Assembly (NCBI GenBank): GCA_028288395.1
Contig: JAQBNV010000627.1
Coordinates: 1 to 17,236 of the forward strand
Length of the DNA: 17,236 nucleotides
Source: Adhaeribacter sp.
GTDB taxonomy: Bacteria; Bacteroidota; Bacteroidia; Cytophagales; Hymenobacteraceae
Direction of reading: 5' to 3'
This document shows positions 1-7,455 of this stretch, in pieces. The position numbers and the translations under genes are program-made. Numbering within the stretch: position 1 is the stretch's first letter; each line of letters opens with the position of its first letter. Below the pieces are notes generated by a model. It did no database searches, was not told where the DNA came from, and was given only the letters and a program-made list of their open reading frames with translations.

Positions 1-240
1 TTATAGTTGTGCCAGCGCTAGGGGGGTACCTTATTGGTGATAGGGCTTGTTTCTCTTCCCGGAGGATAGCTGTAGGGGCCGCATCAGTTCAGCTGAATCA
101 TAAAGCTTTCAATAGCGCTGTTGTGATATAATAACGGCATGATTTATCACCATAATAATTGCTATATGCTCTCTGCAAAATCAAATGGGAAATGGCTGGG
201 GGCCTAGAAATTACCTGATAATGGTCTGTTAACCCCTGAT
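1..240. other. Left-edge stretch without a recognisable gene
   Basis: No supported coding region was found on either strand. The frames are short and interrupted, and a same-strand frame running on from the acetyltransferase region is an out-of-frame shadow of that gene. The stretch lies downstream of the minus-strand acetyltransferase. No convincing GC-rich hairpin with a T-run was seen, so the end of that transcript is not defined here. Confidence 0.5.
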
Positions 241-795
241 TTAGCCCTGGCGCTGCGCAAATATATCGAGGCTGATAAAGCGGCCATGCTTTATTTCGGA
301 TTCCTGCAGCGTGCCTTCGTGCTGAAAGCCCAGACGACGAAGCAATTGCCCTGAGGCCTGGTTTTCTGTTTCTACATAAGCTTCGATGCGGTGCAGGTTC
401 AATGCGTTTAGCCCGTAAGGAATAATGGTTTGCAAGGCATCCCGCATCAGGCCCTGCCGCCAATAATCAGGTAAAAGCCAGTAACCCAACTCGGCCCTAC
501 GGTGGGCTGCCTGCCAGTTGTAATAACCACAGGCACCAATAAGTACATCGCTTCCCAAAAGACTTATTGCCCACCATAGGCCGGTTTTATTTTGATATAA
601 CTCCCGGTACCAATTCATCTGTTCGCCGGTATCGGGGTAGCTGTGGTATTCTACGCCGTAATATTTTATAACCTGCCGGTTAGAGAGGGCGCAGAATATT
701 TGCATCTGGTCGGCAGGTAATATTTGCCGGAGTTTTAGCTTCTCTGTGGTAAGAAGGGGAAAGTCCGGGGCGGGTTTGGCAGCAGTTCTGAACAT
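241..795 (-). CDS. GNAT family N-acetyltransferase (RimJ/RimL-like)
   Basis: This 184-residue protein resembles the GNAT_3 branch (RimJ/RimL-type), which transfers acetyl from acetyl-CoA to an amine, often a protein N-terminus. What is seen: an N-terminal segment typical of the branch (FPLLTTEKLKLRQI), a central beta-strand region ending in RRAELGYWLLPDYWRQG, and the acetyl-CoA loop in the WRQGLMRDA segment. A C-terminal NQASGQLLRRLGFQHEGTL motif is also present, matching the family's usual N-x-x-S-x-x-L-x-x-x-GF-x-x-EG signature. The length is normal and the protein looks intact and cytoplasmic, with no signal peptide. It begins 10 nt after the creatininase-like gene on the same strand, so the two are probably cotranscribed. 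The substrate cannot be read from sequence; small-molecule detoxification or peptide acetylation are both possible. Confidence 0.88.
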   Translation of the reverse strand: MFRTAAKPAPDFPLLTTEKLKLRQILPADQMQIFCALSNRQVIKYYGVEYHSYPDTGEQMNWYRELYQNKTGLWWAISLLGSDVLIGACGYYNWQAAHRRAELGYWLLPDYWRQGLMRDALQTIIPYGLNALNLHRIEAYVETENQASGQLLRRLGFQHEGTLQESEIKHGRFISLDIFAQRQG

Positions 796-805
796 CAGTT
801 ACGAT

Positions 806-1576
806 TTATCGCTCGTACAAATCCTGAATATCGGCCTGTTCCAATTCTACCAGAAAAAAGGCGATTTTCTTTGCCGTATCTTCAAGATAAATCCGGCCCT
901 TTTCGGCGGTTGCCTTCGCTGGGTTGCCTACCCCCGTGTCATTCGTGGCTTTACTCCATTCGCGCTGGGCCCACACCCAGCCTTCCTGTAAGCCTTTCAA
1001 CCGGAATTTATTTGATGTGCCATCGCCGGCTTCTGCCAGGGGTAGCACCAGGTGTGGCGCAATGTGCATCATGGCGCTGGTTTCCATTTCGCCGGCATGA
1101 TCGCCGGGTTCATCAAAATAAAGATTCCAGTCTACCGCCCGAAACCAGTTCATTGTACACAAGAACATAGTCGGGTACTGGGCCTGCACCTCCCGAACCA
1201 TTTGTTTAAAATCATTGCCGCCATGGCCGTTCAGGATTACCAGCTTGTTTATGCCCTGGCACGAGAGCGCATGGGTAATATCTTTCAGCACGGCTAATTG
1301 GGTGCTGGGGTTCATGTTAATATCCAGGGTAATATCCAGTTGGCCGGTGTTTACGCCAAAGGGTATGGTGGGCAGGGCTATCACACGCGCACCCTGCTCC
1401 CAAGCCAGGCGGGTCGATTCGGCCGCTACGTAGTCGCACTGCGCCACGTCGGTGTTATAAGGCAAATGGTAATTATGGGCTTCCGTGGCTCCCCAGGGCA
1501 AAACGGCTACCTGATAGCGGGTCTGTTGTACGTTTTTCCAGTTGGTTTCGGCAAGAATATAAGGTCTGGGCGTCAT
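806..1576 (-). CDS. Creatininase-family amidohydrolase
   Basis: This 256-residue protein belongs to the creatininase / MftE-like family of metal-dependent amidohydrolases, which open cyclic or linear amides. The metal-site signatures are present. E32, H34 and D43 lie in the segment beginning WGATEAHNYHLP, H118 lies in NGHGGN (116-121), and a DHAGEMETS motif sits at 159-167. The spacing closely matches the Glu34/His36/Asp45/His120 ligands known from Pseudomonas creatininase, shifted by two residues. There is no signal peptide, so it is probably cytoplasmic. It is the first gene of a two-gene minus-strand unit with the acetyltransferase. Family members act on creatinine, formamide-type intermediates or cofactor peptides, and nothing here identifies the true substrate. 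The family call is firm, the reaction is not. Confidence 0.9.
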   Translation of the reverse strand: MTPRPYILAETNWKNVQQTRYQVAVLPWGATEAHNYHLPYNTDVAQCDYVAAESTRLAWEQGARVIALPTIPFGVNTGQLDITLDINMNPSTQLAVLKDITHALSCQGINKLVILNGHGGNDFKQMVREVQAQYPTMFLCTMNWFRAVDWNLYFDEPGDHAGEMETSAMMHIAPHLVLPLAEAGDGTSNKFRLKGLQEGWVWAQREWSKATNDTGVGNPAKATAEKGRIYLEDTAKKIAFFLVELEQADIQDLYER

Positions 1577-1641
1577 GTTAATTTTATTTAAGCGGTTTTT
1601 ATTTAAGAATTTTGTTCTATATCATACCTACGCAGACAATT

Positions 1642-1649
1642 CAAATTTA
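1642..1649 (-). promoter_or_regulatory. Candidate -7 element for the creatininase/GNAT unit
   Basis: Read on the minus strand this is TAAATTTG, an exact match to the Bacteroidota -7 consensus TAnnTTTG, about 65 nt upstream of the creatininase start codon. No clear -33 TTTG lies at the expected 19-21 nt upstream, so this is only a candidate. Confidence 0.35.
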
Positions 1650-2006
1650 ACTTGGAAGAAGTACTGTTTTCTATGATTTAGCACTTACGGTAAAGCGGGC
1701 AAGTATACGGAAATCGATTAAGTATTGCTTTTACTTTTGTTTTTTATCAGAATTTCCGCCGTAACCAGAGACAGATACTACTACCAAACGCGGCACTGGT
1801 AAAGCTCAAACAACATATTTACATATAATCTAGGTAAAGTTCTCCTGAAAGTATCAACTTGCCAATACCATTAATAAGATATACTTTGCTGATACTATAT
1901 TATAAGTAATGTGATGAGTACTTTTTTTAAAGAAAGTCATCTTATGTTGCAAAATGTTTATTGTCTAAGTTTAAATATTGAATGGTTTACAATAATCCAA
2001 ATTACA

Positions 2007-2038
2007 TTTTCTTTTAAAAATTAGATGGTATAATTTTG
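2007..2038 (+). promoter_or_regulatory. Bacteroidota-type promoter candidate for susC/susD
   Basis: TAATTTTG at 2031-2038 matches the -7 consensus TAnnTTTG exactly. A T-rich TTTT at 2007-2010, 20 nt upstream, stands in for the -33 TTTG. Transcription would start near 2045 and leave a leader of about 170 nt before the susC start. The -33 box is imperfect, so the call rests mainly on the -7 element and its position. Confidence 0.5.
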
Positions 2039-2213
2039 CGGCTAGTTAGCGCTTAGGTGAGCGTTGTTCAAAAGTTGCGATAGTGGAGAATTTCTGCTAA
2101 AACCTTTTATTAACTCAGATTTAACCATTTGAGTATTAATCGTTTTGGTTTTATTCCTGTTAAAAGCTTCTAAAACTATTTTATCAATTTTTTATTCTTA
2201 AACCTTTTGTTCT

Positions 2214-5183
2214 ATGAATTACTTTTTACTGAAGAAGATGAAGTACATTCTTTTGCTTCATCTTATCTTTCTTTCTGTTGCAGAGGTAATTGCCCAAGGA
2301 GTAACTATAACGGGTAAAGTTTCCAGCGAAACCGGCGAGGGATTGCCTGGGGTTACAGTACTTTTTAAAGGTACTTCCAATGGAACTGCCACTGATGTTA
2401 ACGGAAGTTATTCGCTTGCCGTTCCGAATGCTACCGGAACCCTGGTGTTTTCTTTTATTGGCTACACCCAGCAGGAAGTGCCCATTAATAACCAAACGGC
2501 TATTAATATCAAGCTTATCCCGGATGCCAAAGCGCTGGAAGAGGTAGTGGTAGTAGGTTATGGTACCGTGCAAAAGCGGGAATTAACCAGTGCAGCCACC
2601 ACGGTGTCGGCTAAAGATTTTCAACAAGGTGCTTTTAATAGCCCCTTGCAGATGATCGAAGGCCGGGTGGCGGGCGTTACAATATCTAATCCGGCTGCCT
2701 CTGACCCTAATGGCGGCCCGGAGATTCAGTTGCGTGGTGCCTCCTCTCTGAGAGCAGGTAATGGCCCTTTGATTATTATTGACGGCATGCCGGGTGGTGA
2801 CCTACGCAATATTGCGCAACAGGATATCGAATCGATTTCGGTGCTTAGAGACGCCTCTGCGGCTGCTATTTACGGTTCACGGGGTGCCAACGGGGTTATT
2901 CTGGTACAAACCAAGCGGGGTAAAGCCGGTAAAGTTGTAGTAACCTACGACAGCTACGTAGAGCATGATGCCGTGGCTGCCAAACCCGACATTCTTTCGG
3001 CCGATGAATTTTTAGCCCGGGGAAGAGATGCCGACCGAGGTGCCAGAACCGATTGGTACGAAGAGTTGCTGCGCCGCGATAATTTTGGACAGAACCACTC
3101 TTTAGCGATAAGCGGCGGCTCCGAAAATTCAATATTCCGGCTTTCTACCAATTACCGAACCAAACAAGGCTTGGATATTGCAACCGACCGGAAAGAATAC
3201 GGGCTGCGGGGTAGTTTCCAGCAGAAAGCCATGGATGGCCTGCTCGAATTTAATGGTAATTTCTCTTACCGGGTGGCCAACGAAGAATACACCAACTACG
3301 GCGCATTTCAGCAGGCAGTTAAGCTAAATCCTACCATCCCGATAATGGACCCCAATAACCCGATTATGTATAATACTTTATTGGGTTACGATACTTATAA
3401 CCCGGTGCAGAATTTAATGGCCCGGGAAAATGGCGCTGATCAGGAATACTCCGTCATCGACATTACTACCCGCTTAAATATCCTGAAAAACCTGAACACC
3501 GAATTGAAATTAGCCCGGCAGGGACATGACCGTTTAGCAGGTGAGTACCATTCGTCCCGCGCGGCCGAATCGGTTACGGGTGGTTATAACGGCCGGGCTC
3601 GTTTAGAAAACGAAAAATGGGCCGATTATACTCTGGAGTGGTTGGGTAATTATTTTACTACCATTGGCCGCCATGAGTTGAAAGCCCTAGGAGGATATTC
3701 TTACCAGGAATTCAACAACTCGGCTTTCTGGGCGCAAAACCGCCGGTTCCCAACCGATGCCTTTGGTTTTAATAATTTAGGCGCCGGTAACTACGGTAAC
3801 GGGCAGCCCATTAAAATGGATGAAGTAATGGATTCCCGCCGGAGCAAAGAAAAAACCATCGCTTTTCTGGGGCGGGTAAATTACAGTTTTGATGATACTT
3901 ATTTCTTAACGGGTTCTTTCCGGTACGAAGGCAATACAAAATTTGGCGCCAACAATAAATGGGGTTTATTCCCGGCGGCTTCGGCGGCCTGGCGGATTTC
4001 TAAATTACCGGCTATCGACGAAATCGAAGCCATTGATGATTTGAAATTGCGGGTTTCTTATGGCGTAACCGGTCGTTCGGGCTTCGACAGATATACTTCG
4101 GTTTCCCGGTACACTGGTTACGGACGTTATCAGAATGATGCCGGCCAATGGATACAGGTTTACGGACCAGGTAATAATTACAACCCGGATTTACGCTGGG
4201 AAAGAGCAATTGCCTATAACGCCGGTTTAGACTTCTCTTTGTTTAACAGTAAATTAAGCGGTAGCGTCGATGCCTTTATCCGTAAAAGCAGCGATTTGAT
4301 TTCAGATTATGATGTGCCGGTTCCGCCGTTCCTGCACCCCCAAATGACTGTGAACGTAGGTACTACCAGTTCCAAAGGGGTTGAATTAGCCTTAAACTGG
4401 AGTGCCGTGGAGGCAGGTGATTTCGCTTACAATACGAGCCTCACCGGTTCTTATTCCAAAGCCCGGTTAGACACCTGGTCTAACGATACTTACCAGTCGG
4501 CTTATTTTTATATGGAGAACCTGCCATCACCAGGTAACCCGGGACCAGCTTATCGCCTGGAAGACAATACCGATTTGGGCAACTTCTACGGTTATAAATA
4601 TGCCGGGGTAGATGAAGCCGGTAATATTCTAATCTGGAAAGAAGGCAAGGAAGGTACCGAAAAATTACGCGCCTCCGGCAACCAGATTCAGTCCAGTGCC
4701 GACAGAGACCGGACCTATATTGGCAACGGAACGCCCCGGTTTGAACTAGGCTGGACCAACTCGCTGCGTTACAAAAATGTTGATTTGTCGCTGTTCTTCC
4801 GCGGCCGGTTTAAGTACGATATCCTAAACCTGTACCAGATGTATTACGGTTTGCAAGCCGAAGCCAGTACCAACCTGTTAACCGATGCTTATGATCGCAA
4901 TGTACATATCAAATCCAGCAAAGTGATTACTGATTACTTCCTGGAAAAAGGTGATTTCCTGAAACTGGATAATGTAACCTTGGGCTGGTCGCCTAAACTA
5001 GGAATCAACCGGGTTAATAGTTTCCGGGTTTACGGCTCGGCGCGCAATATTTTCACCCTGACCAAATATAGCGGCTTAGACCCGTCTGCGGTTAGAGTAT
5101 CTGGTTTAACCCCTGGTTATGGTAGCCTGGATGTATATCCTATCGGCAGAAACTTTGCTTTGGGTGTGCAGATTTCTTTCTAA
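2214..5183 (+). CDS. SusC/RagA-type TonB-dependent outer-membrane transporter
   Basis: This 989-residue outer-membrane beta-barrel forms, with the next gene, a lidded importer for oligosaccharides. In order: a Sec signal peptide (about 1-28, ending EVIAQ), a carboxypeptidase-regulatory-like beta-sandwich domain (about 30-105, with the VTITGKVSS and GLPGVTVLFKG signatures), and a TonB box (EEVVVVGYGT, 109-118). These are followed by a plug domain with the SusC signature GNGPLIIIDGMPGG and the DASAAAIYGSRGANGVILV segment. The barrel runs to the C-terminus and ends in phenylalanine (VQISF), as expected for BAM-assembled proteins. There is no N-terminal STN domain, so signalling to an anti-sigma factor is not suggested. 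An alternative start at residue 9 (MKYILLL) would leave a conventional signal peptide. The size is normal and the gene is intact. The glycan imported is not readable from sequence; the GH43 neighbours suggest arabinose- or xylose-containing oligosaccharides. Confidence 0.95.
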   Translation: MNYFLLKKMKYILLLHLIFLSVAEVIAQGVTITGKVSSETGEGLPGVTVLFKGTSNGTATDVNGSYSLAVPNATGTLVFSFIGYTQQEVPINNQTAINIKLIPDAKALEEVVVVGYGTVQKRELTSAATTVSAKDFQQGAFNSPLQMIEGRVAGVTISNPAASDPNGGPEIQLRGASSLRAGNGPLIIIDGMPGGDLRNIAQQDIESISVLRDASAAAIYGSRGANGVILVQTKRGKAGKVVVTYDSYVEHDAVAAKPDILSADEFLARGRDADRGARTDWYEELLRRDNFGQNHSLAISGGSENSIFRLSTNYRTKQGLDIATDRKEYGLRGSFQQKAMDGLLEFNGNFSYRVANEEYTNYGAFQQAVKLNPTIPIMDPNNPIMYNTLLGYDTYNPVQNLMARENGADQEYSVIDITTRLNILKNLNTELKLARQGHDRLAGEYHSSRAAESVTGGYNGRARLENEKWADYTLEWLGNYFTTIGRHELKALGGYSYQEFNNSAFWAQNRRFPTDAFGFNNLGAGNYGNGQPIKMDEVMDSRRSKEKTIAFLGRVNYSFDDTYFLTGSFRYEGNTKFGANNKWGLFPAASAAWRISKLPAIDEIEAIDDLKLRVSYGVTGRSGFDRYTSVSRYTGYGRYQNDAGQWIQVYGPGNNYNPDLRWERAIAYNAGLDFSLFNSKLSGSVDAFIRKSSDLISDYDVPVPPFLHPQMTVNVGTTSSKGVELALNWSAVEAGDFAYNTSLTGSYSKARLDTWSNDTYQSAYFYMENLPSPGNPGPAYRLEDNTDLGNFYGYKYAGVDEAGNILIWKEGKEGTEKLRASGNQIQSSADRDRTYIGNGTPRFELGWTNSLRYKNVDLSLFFRGRFKYDILNLYQMYYGLQAEASTNLLTDAYDRNVHIKSSKVITDYFLEKGDFLKLDNVTLGWSPKLGINRVNSFRVYGSARNIFTLTKYSGLDPSAVRVSGLTPGYGSLDVYPIGRNFALGVQISF

Positions 5184-5220
5184 CCCGAATATTGTTTAGA
5201 AACTTTAGTTCTTTAAAAAC

Positions 5221-6903
5221 ATGAATAAGTTAAAATTAATATATTTATCACTGGCCCTCGTGGTGGTGGCACCGGCGTGCACGAATCTGGAGGAGGAACC
5301 CTTTGATGTATTACTTTCAGAAAATTATTATCAGGATAAAAGCTCCATTATTGCGGCCGTTACCCGCCCCTACGAACACGGGCACTGGACTGGCTGGGAC
5401 GGCGACCGGTGGCTAATTTCGGAATTAACCGCCGACCACTTTGTTTGGGCGCAGAAAGGACGCCACGGCCAGGACGGCGGCGATTGGGTGCGTTTACACC
5501 GGCACGAATGGAATAACCAGGATAACCACATTAATGGCGGTTGGGTGGGCCCGTACCAGGGTATCGGGCAGTGTAACCAGATTATTAACGACCTGACAAA
5601 GCTGGATTATGCTAAAATGGGCTTAACCGAAGCCGACAAAGCCCAGCACATAGGCGAATTGCGGGTATTACGCGCCTGGTTCTACACGTTCCTGATCGAT
5701 TATTTCCGGAGTGTACCTATTGTTACCAATCCCGGTGAGCGCAAAGGTCAGTCTACCCCACAGGAGGTTTTTGCCTTTATCGAGAACGAACTGAAAGAAG
5801 CCTTACCAGGACTGCCTAAAAATGGCCGGGCCGGCCGTTGGGACCAGGGTGGGGCTGCCGCCATACTGGTGCGCATTTACCTGAATGCCGAAAAATGGAT
5901 AGATACACCGAAATATAAGGAAGCCGGGGAATATGCCCAGGAAATTATTAATGGTAAGTATGGTACCTACAGTATCGATGCGGATTACCGCGGGCCTTTC
6001 CGCTCGGGTATGAATGGTTACCGCTCCCCCGAAAATATTTTTGAATTCCCGCACGCAAAGAATATTTACGAATTCGGCTGGATGTACAATGCTATGATGC
6101 ACTACCAGGCCCGTTATTCATTGGATAACGACTGGGGTGGCTGGAATGGTGTTACCTTAACGCCTTCCCGTGATTTAGCAGGTAATATTTATCCCTATAA
6201 ATTAGGCAAGCCTTACGAAAAGTATGCGGGCGATGATAAACGGAAGCAACCTTTCCGGACCACGGGTATGGGAGTGCAATACGAAGGCTTCTTCCTGGTT
6301 GGCCGGCAATACGAAAATAATAAAGAAAAAGGTTTTGGTTTTGATAGCACCAAAGTAGTTAACGGAACCGAGGAGTATACCGGCAAACCTTTAAATTATG
6401 TAGATCAAATAGGTCGTTTCTCAGAAGGGGCGAGCGGATTAGCAAAAGGTTCGCACGTGGAAACCGGTGAAGAAAATTCGGGAGTAAGAATGGTTAAGTT
6501 TCCGTGGCTCCCGATGACGCAAAACCTGTTCCAATTTAACTCGGCTACCGAAATTCGCTTAGCCGAAATATATTACGCGTTGGCCGAAGTTAAATACCGG
6601 GCCGGCGATAAAGCAGGTGCTGCCAAGTTGCTGGATGCGGTGCGCAAGCGGAATTTTTCGGAAGACAAATGGGCGGCTAACAGCTACGAAGATAACCTGA
6701 GCAAGCTAACCGACGATGAATTCGTAGATGAGTTAGGCCGTGAATTCCTGGGTGAGCGTCACCGGCGGACGGATTTAGTACGCTGGAACAGATTCGGGAA
6801 TGCCTGGTGGGATAAGTCTGCCGATGCCCAGGATAAAACCGTATTCCCGATTCCATCCCAAGCCATCAATGCGAACCCTTTGCTAAAACCTAATGGTTTT
6901 TAG
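5221..6903 (+). CDS. SusD/RagB family nutrient-binding lipoprotein
   Basis: This 560-residue surface lipoprotein caps the SusC barrel and binds incoming glycan. It has a type II signal peptide with a lipobox ending APAC (Cys20), followed by acidic residues (NLEEEPFD), the kind of charge pattern associated with surface export in Bacteroidota. The body shows SusD hallmarks: the helical TPR-like segment ELRVLRAWFYTFLIDYF and a C-terminal RagB/SusD region with AEIYYALAEVKYRAGD and GREFLGERHRRTDLVRWNRF. The protein closes with the familiar PIPSQAINANPLL. It starts 37 nt after susC with no terminator between, so the pair is cotranscribed. A long perfect inverted repeat follows it. It is intact, and the ligand is unknown. 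Confidence 0.95.
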   Translation: MNKLKLIYLSLALVVVAPACTNLEEEPFDVLLSENYYQDKSSIIAAVTRPYEHGHWTGWDGDRWLISELTADHFVWAQKGRHGQDGGDWVRLHRHEWNNQDNHINGGWVGPYQGIGQCNQIINDLTKLDYAKMGLTEADKAQHIGELRVLRAWFYTFLIDYFRSVPIVTNPGERKGQSTPQEVFAFIENELKEALPGLPKNGRAGRWDQGGAAAILVRIYLNAEKWIDTPKYKEAGEYAQEIINGKYGTYSIDADYRGPFRSGMNGYRSPENIFEFPHAKNIYEFGWMYNAMMHYQARYSLDNDWGGWNGVTLTPSRDLAGNIYPYKLGKPYEKYAGDDKRKQPFRTTGMGVQYEGFFLVGRQYENNKEKGFGFDSTKVVNGTEEYTGKPLNYVDQIGRFSEGASGLAKGSHVETGEENSGVRMVKFPWLPMTQNLFQFNSATEIRLAEIYYALAEVKYRAGDKAGAAKLLDAVRKRNFSEDKWAANSYEDNLSKLTDDEFVDELGREFLGERHRRTDLVRWNRFGNAWWDKSADAQDKTVFPIPSQAINANPLLKPNGF

Positions 6904-6938
6904 TAAGTTGTTCAGGACGGCTACCAATATTTAATAGT

Positions 6939-7004
6939 AACCTTTTTCAATATTTTAAAGAGGCCGTCGTCAAAGACGGCCTCTTTAAAATATTGAAAAA
7001 GGTT
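6939..7004 (+). terminator. Perfect 30-bp inverted repeat after susD, probable terminator
   Basis: The arms at 6939-6968 and 6975-7004 are perfectly complementary over 30 bp around a 6-nt loop (GTCAAA). The GC-rich core (AGAGGCCGTC) sits next to the loop and the outer part is AT-rich. It begins 36 nt past the susD stop. The T-run after the core is short (TTT, then AAAA), so it is less classical than the other two terminators in the window. It may work as a terminator, a 3'-end stabiliser, or both. Confidence 0.65.
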
Positions 7005-7455
7005 TAATTTCCTCTTTTTGCAGGAGGTATTGCCGCGAAAAAATACTAATATTCTTAAAAAATCATCTTCCTGCCAATTGTAATATAAGTCAGGGCGCTC
7101 TTTCGGGCAATAAACACCGAAAGTAGCCGTGCATAATCGAAATAAGTCTGGGTGCCAGCAGTAAATTTAGGGATTAAGGGCAACGGATTTAAAATAGAAG
7201 TAACAACAGGCGTTGGTTGTCCTGGCTCACCACCCTTAAAACCTTTTGACGGTAAGCTGAATCTTTTGGAAAATTTTAATATTTAAGCAAAAATCTTTAT
7301 ATTTAAACTATTATTCTCTGCTAAAACAGTTATAAATTAATTTATTTTAATTACCTCCAAAATTTGAACTTACTGCGAAGCAATACCCACGGATAAAAGG
7401 GTAAATTCCATGTAACCATCTATTTTAATCTATAAAGCTTACACATTTTTTTTTT
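7005..7455. other. Intergenic region between susD and the oxidative module
   Basis: No complete gene is supported. On the minus strand a frame stays open for 75 codons (7058-7282) but has no usable start codon, with its only ATG three codons from the end. Its product does not resemble a family I recognise, so it is chance or a decayed remnant. No promoter with both -33 and -7 boxes was found for the gene at 7456. A run of ten T residues (7446-7455) directly abuts that gene's start codon. Confidence 0.45.

Larger units (their letters stand above)
1577..2213. other. Divergent AT-rich intergenic region
   Basis: The region separates the minus-strand creatininase unit from susC and holds no supported gene. 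It contains the two promoter candidates listed separately. It also has a widely spaced inverted repeat, AGTATCA (1850-1856) and TGATACT (1890-1896), and a small dyad in the probable susC leader (ACTCAGAT at about 2114 with ATTTGAGT at about 2128). These are possible regulator-binding or leader structures, but all are short enough to be chance in AT-rich DNA. Confidence 0.5.

Noticed and set aside
98..463. Minus-strand frame of 121 codons overlapping the acetyltransferase
   Set aside because: It overlaps the acetyltransferase on the same strand in another frame and shows no domain-like features.
2214..6903. SusC/SusD as part of a TonB-dependent sigma/anti-sigma signalling system
   Set aside because: The SusC lacks an N-terminal STN domain and no sigma or anti-sigma gene is in the window.
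7055..7282. Minus-strand open frame of 75 codons in the susD-DUF1080 gap
   Set aside because: It has no usable start codon and no recognisable family features. An open frame of this length in an intergenic region is plausible by chance, though a decayed gene cannot be ruled out.
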